Assembly (NCBI RefSeq): GCF_900142955.1
Contig: NZ_FRCP01000025.1
Location: 24,392 to 88,391, forward strand
Source: Anaerosporobacter mobilis DSM 15930
GTDB lineage: Bacteria; Bacillota; Clostridia; Lachnospirales; Lachnospiraceae
Reading direction: 5' to 3'
Length of the DNA stretch: 64,000 nt
This document shows, piece after piece, positions 8,770-18,077 of this stretch. The position numbers and the translations under genes are program-made. How positions within the stretch are numbered: the first letter of the stretch is position 1; each line of letters begins with the position of its first letter. Below the pieces are notes generated by a model, which searched no databases, was not told the origin of the DNA, and saw only the letters and a list, made by a program, of their open reading frames with translations.

Positions 8770-9294
8770 TTATCTTAACTTCCATAAAATCGTCTTACCT
8801 TGTTTCAAAGACTCTTTCACATCAATAATTCTTTGATTGGAGGAACCTCGGAAGGCTAATGTAATGTCCTTTAACTCTTCTTTGAATTCTCCGTCCACTA
8901 AGACATCAATTAAACCAAGCATCTCATCGGTATGTTCACATCGTGCTCGACTCTCACTTAGTAAATCATCTTCTAGTGTATATCCTGTATAGCACCAGAT
9001 ATTCTTCTGTGGGTATTTCTCTTTCACCTTGTGTAAGAGTGGTAAAAGTACTTCTTGATTTGGTCGTTCAAACGGTTCTCCTCCAAGGAGTGAAAGTCCA
9101 TTGATGAACGAAGGTTCCAGCGCTTCTACTATCTCGTTCGCGGTATCCTCTGTAAAATGTTCACCATATGTGAAATCCCACGCTTCATAATTAAAACAAC
9201 CTTTACACTGATGGGTACAGCCAGATACAAACAAAGAAACTCTGACGCCCTCCCCATTAGCAATATCGTATTTTTTTATTGCACCATAATTCAT
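8770..9294 (-). CDS. nrdG: Anaerobic ribonucleotide reductase activating protein
   Basis: A 174-residue radical-SAM activase that installs the glycyl radical on NrdD. The [4Fe-4S] ligands are in CTHQCKGC (CxxxCxxC) near residues 26-33, followed by the GGEPF SAM-binding motif (LSLLGGEPF). It starts directly after the nrdD stop with no gap, so translation is coupled. It shares the NrdR-controlled promoter upstream of nrdD. Confidence 0.96.
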   Translation of the reverse strand: MNYGAIKKYDIANGEGVRVSLFVSGCTHQCKGCFNYEAWDFTYGEHFTEDTANEIVEALEPSFINGLSLLGGEPFERPNQEVLLPLLHKVKEKYPQKNIWCYTGYTLEDDLLSESRARCEHTDEMLGLIDVLVDGEFKEELKDITLAFRGSSNQRIIDVKESLKQGKTILWKLR

Positions 9295-11454
9295 CTATAA
9301 ATGAAGCACCCTTTCTTTAATCTCTTGCGTTCTTCCTTGATTCCAGAATTGTGTTCCTATATATCCACAAGTTCTACGAGCTACATTCAGTGTATCCTGA
9401 TCACGATTACTGCAATTTGGACACTCCCATATAAGTTTGCCACCCTCTTCACTCACAATCTTGATTTCACCGTCAAATCCACACTCCTGGCAATAATCGC
9501 TCTTGGTATTCAACTCCGCATACATAATGTTATTGTAGATGAACTTAATTATCTCAAGAACCGCTGGAATGTTGTTTTGCATGTTAGGAACTTCCACGTA
9601 ACTTACGGCACCACCTGAAGATAGGGCTTGGAATTTTGATTCAAATTTTAGTTTGGAGAATGCATCAATAGGCTCTGATACATTCACATGATAACTATTT
9701 GTGATATAGCTCTTATCCGTAACACCTTCGACTATACCAAATCTTTTTTGTAAACATTTTGCAAACTTATAAGTTGTACTTTCTATTGGTGATCCATACG
9801 TACTGAAAGCGATATTCGTCTCTTCTTTCCACTTATCGCAAGCATCATTCATATATTGCATAACTTCAAGTGCAAACGGTGTAATTTCGGGATTGGTATG
9901 AGATTCTCCTGTCATGTATTTTACACATTCATATAATCCTGCATAACCAAGTGAAATTGTCGAATACCCACCATATAGTAAGCTATCGATTGTTTCACCT
10001 TTCTTAAGTCTTGCTAGTGCACCATATTGCCATAGAATTGGTGCTGCATCGGATAAGGTTCCCTTCAAGCGATTGTGGCGACACATTAAACCTTTATAAC
10101 AAAGCTCTAATCTCTCATCAAAGATCTTCCAGAACTTGTCCATATCTCTACCCGATGATAAAGCAACGTCTACAAGGTTGATGGTAACAACACCTTGGTT
10201 AAAACGTCCGTAGAACTTGTAATTCCCATTCTCGTCTTTCCATGGACTTAGCGCACTTCTACAACCCATAACAGGGAAACAGTTTCCTTCTTTTAATTCT
10301 CTCATCATCTTTTCAGAGATGTAATCTGGAACCATTCTCTTCGTCGTACATTTTGCTGCTAACTCCGTTAAGTAATAGTATTCGGAATCTTCGCTGATAT
10401 TATCCTCTTCAAGAACATAAATTAATTTAGGGAATGCTGGTGTAACCCAAACCCCTGCTTCATTCTTAACACCTTGATATCTTTGCTTTAATGTTTCTTC
10501 TATAATTAAGGAGAGATCCTTCTTCTCCTGCTCATTCTTTGCTTCATTCAGATACATGAAAACAGTTAAAAATGGTGCTTGACCATTGGTAGTCATCAGT
10601 GTAACTACCTGATATTGAATGGTTTGAACACCCTTTGTAATCTCTTTTCTTAATCTCTTCTCTACCAACTTACTGATTAATTCTTCGGATGCTTTTGTTC
10701 CTAATAGTTCTATTTCTTCAATTAAATCCCTACGTATCTTATCACGAGAAATCTGAACAAATGGCGCAAGATGTGCTAAACTGATACTTTGTCCACCATA
10801 TTGGCTACTTGCAACTTGTGCAATTATCTGTGTTGCGATATTACAAGCAGTGGAAAAACTATGTGGTTTTTCAATTAATGTTTCACTAATTACTGTGCCG
10901 TTTTGAAGCATATCTTCAAGATTAATCAAATCACAGTTGTGCATATGTTGTGCATAATAATCGGAATCATGGAAATGTATTATACCCTCTTTATCAGCTT
11001 CCACAATATCAGCTGGAAGGAGTAATCTTCTTGTTATGTCCTTACTAACTTCACCCGCCATGTAATCACGTTGAACACTATTTACAGTAGGATTCTTATT
11101 GGAATTCTCCTGTTTTACCTCTTCGTTATTACATTCAATCAATGATAGTATCGTATTATCTGTTGTGTTAGCTTTACGTACAAGAGAACGTTTATATCGG
11201 TACCTGACATACGATTTCGCCACATCAAAGGCTCCCGTAGACATGATTTGGTTTTCTACCATATCTTGGATCTCTTCTACAGATACTACTCGATTCATTT
11301 TTAAACATTTATATTCAACATAGTCAGCAATTTCACTGATTTGCTCCTTAGTAAGCATTGAATTCAATGTTGCATCACTAGCTTTAATAACTGCTGCTAT
11401 AATTTTATTAAGATCAAAAATTTCTTCTGAACCATTTCGTTTTATGATTTTCAT
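9295..11454 (-). CDS. nrdD: Anaerobic ribonucleoside-triphosphate reductase
   Basis: A 719-residue class III reductase making dNTPs without oxygen. An N-terminal ATP cone (IIKRNGSEEIFDLNKIIAAV, then SVEEIQDMVE) gives allosteric control. The C-terminal zinc site is visible as CQEC...CPNC, and the radical site is RTCGYIG with the glycyl residue about 22 from the end. ATG 11454 is preferred over the upstream TTG 11472 because ggaggagagg lies between. Two NrdR boxes lie about 90-140 bp upstream. Confidence 0.96.
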   Translation of the reverse strand: MKIIKRNGSEEIFDLNKIIAAVIKASDATLNSMLTKEQISEIADYVEYKCLKMNRVVSVEEIQDMVENQIMSTGAFDVAKSYVRYRYKRSLVRKANTTDNTILSLIECNNEEVKQENSNKNPTVNSVQRDYMAGEVSKDITRRLLLPADIVEADKEGIIHFHDSDYYAQHMHNCDLINLEDMLQNGTVISETLIEKPHSFSTACNIATQIIAQVASSQYGGQSISLAHLAPFVQISRDKIRRDLIEEIELLGTKASEELISKLVEKRLRKEITKGVQTIQYQVVTLMTTNGQAPFLTVFMYLNEAKNEQEKKDLSLIIEETLKQRYQGVKNEAGVWVTPAFPKLIYVLEEDNISEDSEYYYLTELAAKCTTKRMVPDYISEKMMRELKEGNCFPVMGCRSALSPWKDENGNYKFYGRFNQGVVTINLVDVALSSGRDMDKFWKIFDERLELCYKGLMCRHNRLKGTLSDAAPILWQYGALARLKKGETIDSLLYGGYSTISLGYAGLYECVKYMTGESHTNPEITPFALEVMQYMNDACDKWKEETNIAFSTYGSPIESTTYKFAKCLQKRFGIVEGVTDKSYITNSYHVNVSEPIDAFSKLKFESKFQALSSGGAVSYVEVPNMQNNIPAVLEIIKFIYNNIMYAELNTKSDYCQECGFDGEIKIVSEEGGKLIWECPNCSNRDQDTLNVARRTCGYIGTQFWNQGRTQEIKERVLHL

Positions 11455-11545
11455 AATGTACCTCTCCTCCAATTAATGTGCAATAATCATTATAATCTTT
11501 ATGAGGGATTATTTCAATTGTTTCTTACATGAAATTTTATTTTTT

Positions 11546-11593
11546 TCACAATATATTGTATATAGGTATAATTAAAGGCACACTATAAAGTGT
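11546..11593 (-). promoter_or_regulatory. Tandem NrdR boxes controlling nrdDG
   Basis: Two 16-bp palindromic sites, TCACAATATATTGTAT (11546-11561) and GCACACTATAAAGTGT (11578-11593), each match about 13 of 16 positions of the NrdR consensus acaCwAtATaTwGTgt. They are separated by exactly 16 bp (32 bp centre to centre), the normal spacing for NrdR pairs. A possible -10 (TATACA on the minus strand) overlaps the promoter-proximal box. Confidence 0.8.
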
Positions 11594-11641
11594 TTTATAA
11601 GGACTTTTCTCCTATATACGCAGAGAGGTTATCTGTCGTTC

Positions 11642-12538
11642 TTATATGCGCTTTTTCATTAAATACATGGATTCATCGGCTTCTTTCAACATATGATTAA
11701 CGAATTCTTTTGTCGTCTCGAACGATTCCGTAAACGAATATCCCATGTCCACAACCACATAACTTTGCTCCGGTTCATTATAGCAGATCTTGTTTACCTC
11801 TTTACGTAATAATTCCATCTTTGCAACAACCATCTCTTTTGTGTAATTCACTAAAACAATAACGAATTCATCACCACCCATACGTATAACGGAATCACTT
11901 GGTTCTATATGTTCTTTAAGTGTAGCTGCAACATCAATTAATATCCGATCCCCAATGTCATGTCCAAGCAAATCATTAATTTCTTTAAATTTACTCAGAT
12001 CTGCCATGATAAAACCAATTCGCTTTGCTACCTCATCGTTGTTTTTATAGAGATAAATAAATTCCTCTAGATATCTTCTATTATAGACCTTCGTTAGCGG
12101 ATCTTCATATACTTTATGATAGATTTCTGCAATTAAACTAACTACACTTTGGTCCATTTGATCGTTAATTCCGAACTTATGAAAAAGTACATCATCTGAT
12201 ACTCCGTTTATAATCTCCAAAACTATCTTACATTCATTCCCAGATTCATCGCAAACCACAACAGGTTTAGATGATACATGATATAGATCACCTTCTATGA
12301 ACTCATACTTCGTCTTAGCGCAACCTTCTAACGTGCCACACATACTCGTACAATTCTCACACCTGACGTCTTTATTCCATAATTTATAACAACGCTCTTG
12401 CTCTTTAAGAATATTTAGCTCTTCGTCATAAGAAATAACCGTTGTTTTCGTTGTATCCACTAACCTTACAATATCAAAAAATGATTTCATGGATTCTATT
12501 GCATTCTTTATATTCTGTAAACTTAATTTTTCCGCCAT
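11642..12538 (-). CDS. Diguanylate cyclase (GGDEF) with cysteine-rich PAS-like sensor domain
   Basis: A 298-residue cytoplasmic protein. Residues ~1-125 look like a PAS-type input domain with five cysteines, four of them clustered in RCENCTSMCGTLEGCAKT; such Cys-rich PAS domains occur in clostridial signalling proteins. The GGDEF domain (~140-298) has an intact active site (RMGGDEF) and the DLSKFKEINDLLGHDIGD segment, so cyclic-di-GMP synthesis is likely. The inhibitory I site (RxxD five residues upstream) is replaced by EPSD, so product feedback is probably absent. GGGAGAAT precedes the ATG. No neighbour suggests its target. Confidence 0.87.
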   Translation of the reverse strand: MAEKLSLQNIKNAIESMKSFFDIVRLVDTTKTTVISYDEELNILKEQERCYKLWNKDVRCENCTSMCGTLEGCAKTKYEFIEGDLYHVSSKPVVVCDESGNECKIVLEIINGVSDDVLFHKFGINDQMDQSVVSLIAEIYHKVYEDPLTKVYNRRYLEEFIYLYKNNDEVAKRIGFIMADLSKFKEINDLLGHDIGDRILIDVAATLKEHIEPSDSVIRMGGDEFVIVLVNYTKEMVVAKMELLRKEVNKICYNEPEQSYVVVDMGYSFTESFETTKEFVNHMLKEADESMYLMKKRI

Positions 12539-12700
12539 GTATATTCTCCCATTTGAAACTTGTTTCGAGTCAATCCATATCCTAGCATATCAAAAGAGTA
12601 TACATGAAACCATTCTACTTGTACACTCTTTTCAGCAAAATTGTTTATTAAGTTAATTCCTTAACACTACCTTTTCATTCAATGCAACAGACTAGTACAA

Positions 12701-13651
12701 CTATATAAGTATTACGTATGCAAGAATCGAAAAAAATGTCTGTATAATCAAGAATCGTACAACAACTTGTGTATCCGACCAATGATGCTTCTTCCTGACA
12801 TGATCATGTATTGGCGTTAGTGTATTCTTCAGAATTCCAACTTTTAAGAAACGTAATAAGAATACTTTAACTAAGCCCAAACCACCATCAATCAGAAATA
12901 CCCCTGCCAACAAGATAAATATGAACGGATGTCCTGTCTTAATCGTAATGATTGCAATAAAAAATCCCAATGCCCGTGAGCCAGCATCCCCCATTAACAT
13001 ACTACTAGGCGAAGAATTAAAATAAAGATATGCCAATAAAACTGCTACAAATAAAAAATTTGCCATGGCATATTTACCTAGGGTCTGGCTGAAAATAATA
13101 CTAAATGATATAAGTACTACGCTTGCAACACTTGCGCATAATCCGTCTACTCCATCTGAGCAATTTGTAACATTAATAGCTACCCAAAACAGAATAATTC
13201 CTAAAATTATATATAACACCTTGGGAATTATAAGCTCCGCAGTTCCTATATAGATAGTTGTTGAATTGAAATCCATAAAAGTTAGAATCGTTATTACTGA
13301 TAGAATTAGATCAATTAACCCCTTCTTATATTCATTCCATGGAGTATCGGAGGCATCATCTAGATACCCACTTAACATAACTCCAAACAATAGAATGGAA
13401 TAGATTACGTATTCGCGGTCCACTGGAAGAAATATAAAACTACATATTAAAAAGCATACTACAAAAGTTAAGCCAACACCTCGAATTTTCCCTTTTGATA
13501 AGTTTCCATTCAGTGCATAGTCTCGCCCCTTGTCACTGGGTAGAAAGGGTAACGGGCGCTTTAACGCTAGAAATGTAATAACAAAAGCAACAACTATACC
13601 AATCATAACAATCTGGTTCACACTCAGATAGTTACTTAATATCTTGTACAT
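12701..13651 (-). CDS. MraY/WecA-family phospho-sugar transferase
   Basis: A 316-residue integral membrane protein with about 10 hydrophobic helices. The family motifs are present: GYLDDASD (the Asp pair), NVTNCSDGVDGL (normally N-x-TDGLDGL), MGDAGSRALG, and PIHDHVRKKHHWSD (the His motif near the C-terminus). These enzymes move phospho-MurNAc-pentapeptide or phospho-GlcNAc from UDP to undecaprenyl phosphate. It stands outside any mur cluster and its motifs are slightly divergent, so it may be a second MraY or a teichoic/exopolysaccharide initiator. ATG 13651 follows a GGTGAGG; the longer GTG frame (13660) lacks an RBS. Confidence 0.82.
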   Translation of the reverse strand: MYKILSNYLSVNQIVMIGIVVAFVITFLALKRPLPFLPSDKGRDYALNGNLSKGKIRGVGLTFVVCFLICSFIFLPVDREYVIYSILLFGVMLSGYLDDASDTPWNEYKKGLIDLILSVITILTFMDFNSTTIYIGTAELIIPKVLYIILGIILFWVAINVTNCSDGVDGLCASVASVVLISFSIIFSQTLGKYAMANFLFVAVLLAYLYFNSSPSSMLMGDAGSRALGFFIAIITIKTGHPFIFILLAGVFLIDGGLGLVKVFLLRFLKVGILKNTLTPIHDHVRKKHHWSDTQVVVRFLIIQTFFSILAYVILI

Positions 13652-13939
13652 ACTCCTCACCTTCTGCTATATAGCAGTCCTTTCTTGATGTGTTAGTGTA
13701 TCATTAGTTTTTGAGCAAAACCCTTATCCTTTCTACAGCAGCTAAGTTGGCAATACACAAGTACAGGTTAGCTCTATACAGCTTATCCTATACTACTCTA
13801 TTCTACTATCAATATTTACCAATTATTCGTCCTATTATTAAAATTTGACAAACTATCTGGTCCTTATTCATAGCAAATTTCTCATATGGAATTCCTACAC
13901 TACAGTAATTGATTCTTTCACAATTTATTTTTACTTATA

Positions 13940-13968
13940 TTTACCATTTGTTTCGTATGATATATAAT
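13940..13968 (+). promoter_or_regulatory. Promoter of the PH/SHOCT gene
   Basis: TTTACC (13940-13945) and TATAAT (13963-13968) are 17 bp apart. The rest of the 13661-14014 gap is AT-rich and shows no gene. Confidence 0.6.
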
Positions 13969-14014
13969 TATTTTATTACTGAAAATTATACAAATTAAAG
14001 AGGAGGATCTATTC

Positions 14015-14572
14015 ATGAAAAGGGAAACAGAGCAAATTCTAAAAGAGTTTGAAGTGAAAACATTTGGTAATGTTAAAAATATTGAAAATGCTGAAAGTAA
14101 ATTAAGACCAGGTGAAAAAATATTATACATATCTCCAACTAATGCAATTATCACTACTGTCAACATAAGAAAACAAGAAAAATTACCGGGTATTTCCGTT
14201 CTAACCAATCAACGTTTTTTCTTTGTCTATAAATCTCTAAATATTGAAAATACCGAGGAGTTTTCTTTAGATACACTCAATTCCATTAATTGTTCTGGTA
14301 ATGGCATAACTGGAGGTCATATTCAATTACATACTAATACCAAAAGTTACGATCTCCTTATTACATATAAGAAAGATATCATGGAGAAAATTAGAAATAC
14401 GTTTACTAATGCAAAATTAAATCTCAACATATCTAGTACAATGAATATTTCAATTATCACTACGAATGATATACCAGAACAAATCGAAAAATTATCTCAA
14501 CTAAAAAATAGTGGAATTTTAACCGAAGATGAGTTCAACAGCAAGAAGGCAGAATTACTTGCACGTCTATAA
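14015..14572 (+). CDS. PH-like (bPH) domain protein with C-terminal SHOCT motif
   Basis: A 185-residue soluble protein. Residues ~30-130 are beta-rich with NQRFFFVYKSLNIENTEEFSL, typical of bacterial pleckstrin-homology-like domains. The last ~30 residues (IEKLSQLKNSGILTEDEFN, then SKKAELLARL) are a clear SHOCT motif, a short helical pair found at the ends of many oligomerizing proteins. Function unknown; such proteins often act at membranes or as phage-related accessory proteins. AGGAGGA lies 8 bases before the ATG. A bidirectional terminator follows. Confidence 0.78.
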   Translation: MKRETEQILKEFEVKTFGNVKNIENAESKLRPGEKILYISPTNAIITTVNIRKQEKLPGISVLTNQRFFFVYKSLNIENTEEFSLDTLNSINCSGNGITGGHIQLHTNTKSYDLLITYKKDIMEKIRNTFTNAKLNLNISSTMNISIITTNDIPEQIEKLSQLKNSGILTEDEFNSKKAELLARL

Positions 14573-14608
14573 TAATATCAAGACATATAATTAGATATAT
14601 ACTGTAAA

Positions 14609-14644
14609 TAAGGGCAAAACCTACCTTGATAGGTTTTGCCCTTA
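14609..14644. terminator. Bidirectional terminator
   Basis: AAGGGCAAAACCTA (14610-14623) pairs with TAGGTTTTGCCCTT (14630-14643), 14 bp perfect with flanking T/A. It separates the SHOCT gene from the convergent P-type ATPase. Confidence 0.85.
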
Positions 14645-14718
14645 TTCTAATAATTACCGATGTAATCGATAACCAGCTCCCCACACTTTCCGCAACGAAC
14701 AATGTCAATCTATGCATC

Positions 14719-17025
14719 TCACCTTATCCTAATAATCTGTATCTTTTTTAACTTCATAAAAATACTTGTAAGAATAACCATTCCTGCCAAAGCAATCGTT
14801 AGATAGCCTAGCATATTAAACGTTACTGTGCACACCTCAAAAAGCGATGGAAGTACTGCCAGCGCACCAAAAGCCCCAAGAATCATAGTCGCACAAGTAA
14901 ATACTCTGAGTTTTGTAAATGGAATACAGCTCTTTACTACAGCCACCATGGACGTCATCATTAAAAGTAAATACATAATTGTCTGATTTTGATTTGCATC
15001 AAATGGAGTGGTCAAACTTACAATTACAATCATTATTGTAATACTTAATGCGAACGGAGCTGCATTTCCCAATACTTTCTTTAAAAAACCACCATGTATT
15101 CTTCTCGTATTTGATTCAAAGATTGTAAGGAAGGAAGGCGCTGCTTCAATAAAAGCATCAATTAAAGTAATCTGTATCGGTATGAAAGGAAATGGAATAT
15201 TTAACAGGATACAGAATAAAGACACAAGGATAGAGTATATGGTTTTAATAAAGAATACTCCTGCGGTTCTTGTCACATTGTTTACTACCTTTCTTCCCTC
15301 TAACACTACTTGAGGAAGATGCGTAAAATCAGAATTTAATAACACAATTTGGGAAATCTGACGGCTTGCATCACTTCCCTCTGCTACAGCTATAGAACAA
15401 TCTGCCTCTCTAAGAGCTAGTAGATCATTAACGCCGTCTCCTGTCATTGCTACATGATGCCCCTGTCGTTTCAATGCTTGTACCAATTGTTGTTTTTGTT
15501 TTGGTGTAACCCTTGCAAACACAGCATATTCCTTGCAAATCTTGTCATAATTCACATCTTCTCCTACTGTGCTTAAATCTATCGCATCGTTCCACCGTTC
15601 TAGTCCTGCCTTTTTCGCAATTATAGAAACTGTTTTCAAATGATCCCCTGAAATAACTTTTACATCAACACCCTCATTACGGAAATACTCCAGTGTCTGG
15701 CGAGTATTTTTTCGAATGGTATCTGTCAGAATTGCGATATACATAGGGTGAATATCCTCGGGCAATTCATTTTCATTGTTCCACATTCTCTTACAATATC
15801 CAATCACCACCACACGATAACCTGCTTCCATCTGCTCTTCCACATCTCTTGGTAGCTGCTTCATCATACGCTCTGGAGCCCCCACAAAGACGGTACCCAT
15901 GTCACTGAAACTGATAGCTCCCCACTTCCTGTGTGAAGAGAAGGATATTCTATCTACAGGCGAATATATGGCTTTCGCTGAGAACTCTTCTTCCAAAGCT
16001 TGAAATGTTGCATTGTTATCATTACATGCCGCGAGGTAAGACTGAATCAGTTTATCTGTTTCTTCCTTCGGAAGTTTTGTCATAGGAATCACTGTCTTTA
16101 CTTTCATTTTACCATCCGTTATAGTTCCTGTTTTATCCAGACATAGAACGTCCACATGAGCCAAAGTCTCTAGCGAGTAGATATTTTGTACCAGGATTTT
16201 CATCTTCGCTAACCGTATTACTCCCGTTGCCAGAGATACCGAAATTAACAATACTAGACCTTTCGGCAACATACCCAAAAGTGCCGCTGAGGAAGTTATA
16301 ATAGAATCAGCAAATGTCATATGTCGCAGTAACATCGCCTCTATAAAAAGTAAAATTCCTAGGGGAACAATTAAGAAACTTGTGAAACGCGTCACCTTCT
16401 TCATTGCACCTAAAAGTTCTGAATGAACCTGTTTTTCCTTCTTTACATCGTCCGCTAATTTAGTAGCGTAATTCTCACTACCCACATGTATAACTTTTGC
16501 ATAACATCTGCCGGAGATTACAAAACTCCCCGAATAGAGCTCATCTCCCTCCTCTTTGATCACAGCATCGCTCTCACCAGTTAAGAGTGATTCATTCACT
16601 TCCAATGATCCCCGCAAAACAACCGCATCATTACAAATTTGTTTGCCACTATCCAGTACCATTACATCATCTTTTACGATTTCTTCTGTCTCAACAAGAA
16701 GTTCTTTTCCATCCCTTAGTACTGTGACATGAGGGCGATTCAGAATGGACAGGTTATCCACCATTTTTTTTGCTTTCAGTTCCTGTGCAATCCCTATGCT
16801 TATGTTTAGTATGATAATTGCAATAAATAACAGATTAGAATAGGCTCCTACACCCAAAAGCAATGCTGCGATTATGAAATTTAACAGATTGAATAATGTA
16901 AATATATTTTCCTTAACAATCTGCGTATTTGTTTTTGTAATAGATGACCTCAAATTCCCCTCATCTTCTGTTTTTCTGTGTTCCATTACTTCTTTAGTCG
17001 ATAACCCTAATATAGGTTCCTGCAT
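14719..17025 (-). CDS. CtpE-like cation-transporting P-type ATPase
   Basis: A 768-residue P-type ATPase. It has the phosphorylation motif CLDKTGTITDGKM, the TGES actuator motif (LTGESDAV) and the hinge motif (AMTGDGVNDLLALREADCSIA). Helix M4 reads LPKGLVLL where many Ca2+ pumps have PEGL. About ten membrane helices are visible and there is no N-terminal heavy-metal domain. The sequence style (GLSTKEVMEHR; FTLFNLLNFIIAALL) resembles mycobacterial CtpE, linked to Ca2+ uptake, more than MgtA or PacL; the transported ion is inferred. ATG 17025 is chosen because GGAGG precedes it; the longer frame has none. The DUF4304 gene lies 87 bp upstream. Confidence 0.85.
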   Translation of the reverse strand: MQEPILGLSTKEVMEHRKTEDEGNLRSSITKTNTQIVKENIFTLFNLLNFIIAALLLGVGAYSNLLFIAIIILNISIGIAQELKAKKMVDNLSILNRPHVTVLRDGKELLVETEEIVKDDVMVLDSGKQICNDAVVLRGSLEVNESLLTGESDAVIKEEGDELYSGSFVISGRCYAKVIHVGSENYATKLADDVKKEKQVHSELLGAMKKVTRFTSFLIVPLGILLFIEAMLLRHMTFADSIITSSAALLGMLPKGLVLLISVSLATGVIRLAKMKILVQNIYSLETLAHVDVLCLDKTGTITDGKMKVKTVIPMTKLPKEETDKLIQSYLAACNDNNATFQALEEEFSAKAIYSPVDRISFSSHRKWGAISFSDMGTVFVGAPERMMKQLPRDVEEQMEAGYRVVVIGYCKRMWNNENELPEDIHPMYIAILTDTIRKNTRQTLEYFRNEGVDVKVISGDHLKTVSIIAKKAGLERWNDAIDLSTVGEDVNYDKICKEYAVFARVTPKQKQQLVQALKRQGHHVAMTGDGVNDLLALREADCSIAVAEGSDASRQISQIVLLNSDFTHLPQVVLEGRKVVNNVTRTAGVFFIKTIYSILVSLFCILLNIPFPFIPIQITLIDAFIEAAPSFLTIFESNTRRIHGGFLKKVLGNAAPFALSITIMIVIVSLTTPFDANQNQTIMYLLLMMTSMVAVVKSCIPFTKLRVFTCATMILGAFGALAVLPSLFEVCTVTFNMLGYLTIALAGMVILTSIFMKLKKIQIIRIR

Positions 17026-17112
17026 ATGATTTCCTCCAATAGCTACTTCTAATATTTTTATATAAAAATTACATATCGTAATATTTTCCTTCACTAACCA
17101 ATGTAACATATT

Positions 17113-17808
17113 TCATTGTAAAACATGCATTATAAATTCCTTTACTTCTTCTTCATTATTACCAGTATACTTCAAAACGTCTTGTAGCAAGTCCATATTT
17201 TCTAAAATATCTTGCTTATTAATTCGACCATTATCAATGAATTCTTCTAAAAACTTCTTATTAGTAAAAGAGCATGCCAGCATAGTGGCACCATAAAAGA
17301 AAGTTAAAAGATGATTTCTTTTATTATTATTAAGTTCGATTAATTCCTCCAATAGTTTATCCCAATCTTCTAAGTTTTGAACGAAATCAAGACGTGGTAA
17401 TATGTACTGGCTAATATCACTGCCTATCCTTGCAGCCGCATCATCATAATCTGTTACAATGGGTTGTCCATTTTTAATCCCACCTATTGAATATCCATTC
17501 GATCTATAAGGATGCAATAATCCGCTATCTGGTAAGAATGTCTCTTCCCTTGTTGGAGAATTACCTCCATCGCTTTTCTTCACATCATTGATATCAACAA
17601 CTTCTTTCTTATCCAGTACTCCTATATTAAACCAAAAATCGAATCCCATCTCCTCATTATTAAACTGTGATGATTGTAGGTTTATAATAACGTAACATTC
17701 CTGACATTCCCTATAGAACGTCGTACCACCACATTTATAACCAGCTGACTTAATAAGTGGCTTTATTACTTCCTTTAGAATTCTATTTTTCTTCTCTCTT
17801 TCAGTCAT
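17113..17808 (-). CDS. DUF4304 domain protein
   Basis: A protein of about 231 residues whose first half (KEVIKPLIKSAGYKCGGTTF, CYVIINLQSSQFN, FDFWFNIGVL) matches the DUF4304 family, small soluble proteins of unknown function often found near polymorphic toxins. The second half is helical. The ATG at 17808 is chosen over an upstream TTG; no strong RBS is visible for either. It probably shares a transcript with the downstream P-type ATPase, though no functional link is evident. Confidence 0.7.
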   Translation of the reverse strand: MTEREKKNRILKEVIKPLIKSAGYKCGGTTFYRECQECYVIINLQSSQFNNEEMGFDFWFNIGVLDKKEVVDINDVKKSDGGNSPTREETFLPDSGLLHPYRSNGYSIGGIKNGQPIVTDYDDAAARIGSDISQYILPRLDFVQNLEDWDKLLEELIELNNNKRNHLLTFFYGATMLACSFTNKKFLEEFIDNGRINKQDILENMDLLQDVLKYTGNNEEEVKEFIMHVLQ

Positions 17809-18028
17809 TGTATAATCCCACAAACATTCCTATCGCTTGTACAGATGTAATAACAATATTTTCTTTGTTGTTGCATGTATTCCCTCCTTTTATATTTATA
17901 TATTAATACAGTACAGCATTTATTATATTTTGTATACCTCCTTTCCCTTAATAAATTTCAATATACTATTCTCCACTTTATTAATTTAGCTTATAAACAA
18001 CCTAAAATATTCATTAACAGACAGTACA

Positions 18029-18060
18029 TTAGGCGGGTGTTCTACGTAACACCCGCCTAA
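18029..18060. terminator. Terminator of the LysM/GH18 gene
   Basis: TTAGGCGGGTGTT (18029-18041) pairs with AACACCCGCCTAA (18048-18060) just beyond the stop at 18078. Confidence 0.85.
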
Positions 18061-18077
18061 TCAGATCATACCTCTCT

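Noticed and set aside
14655..14714. Minus-strand zinc-ribbon-like peptide (VRCGKCGELVIDYIGNY) after the P-type ATPase
   Set aside because: Only ~20 codons, closed upstream by TAG, no start codon; at most a scrap of a lost gene.
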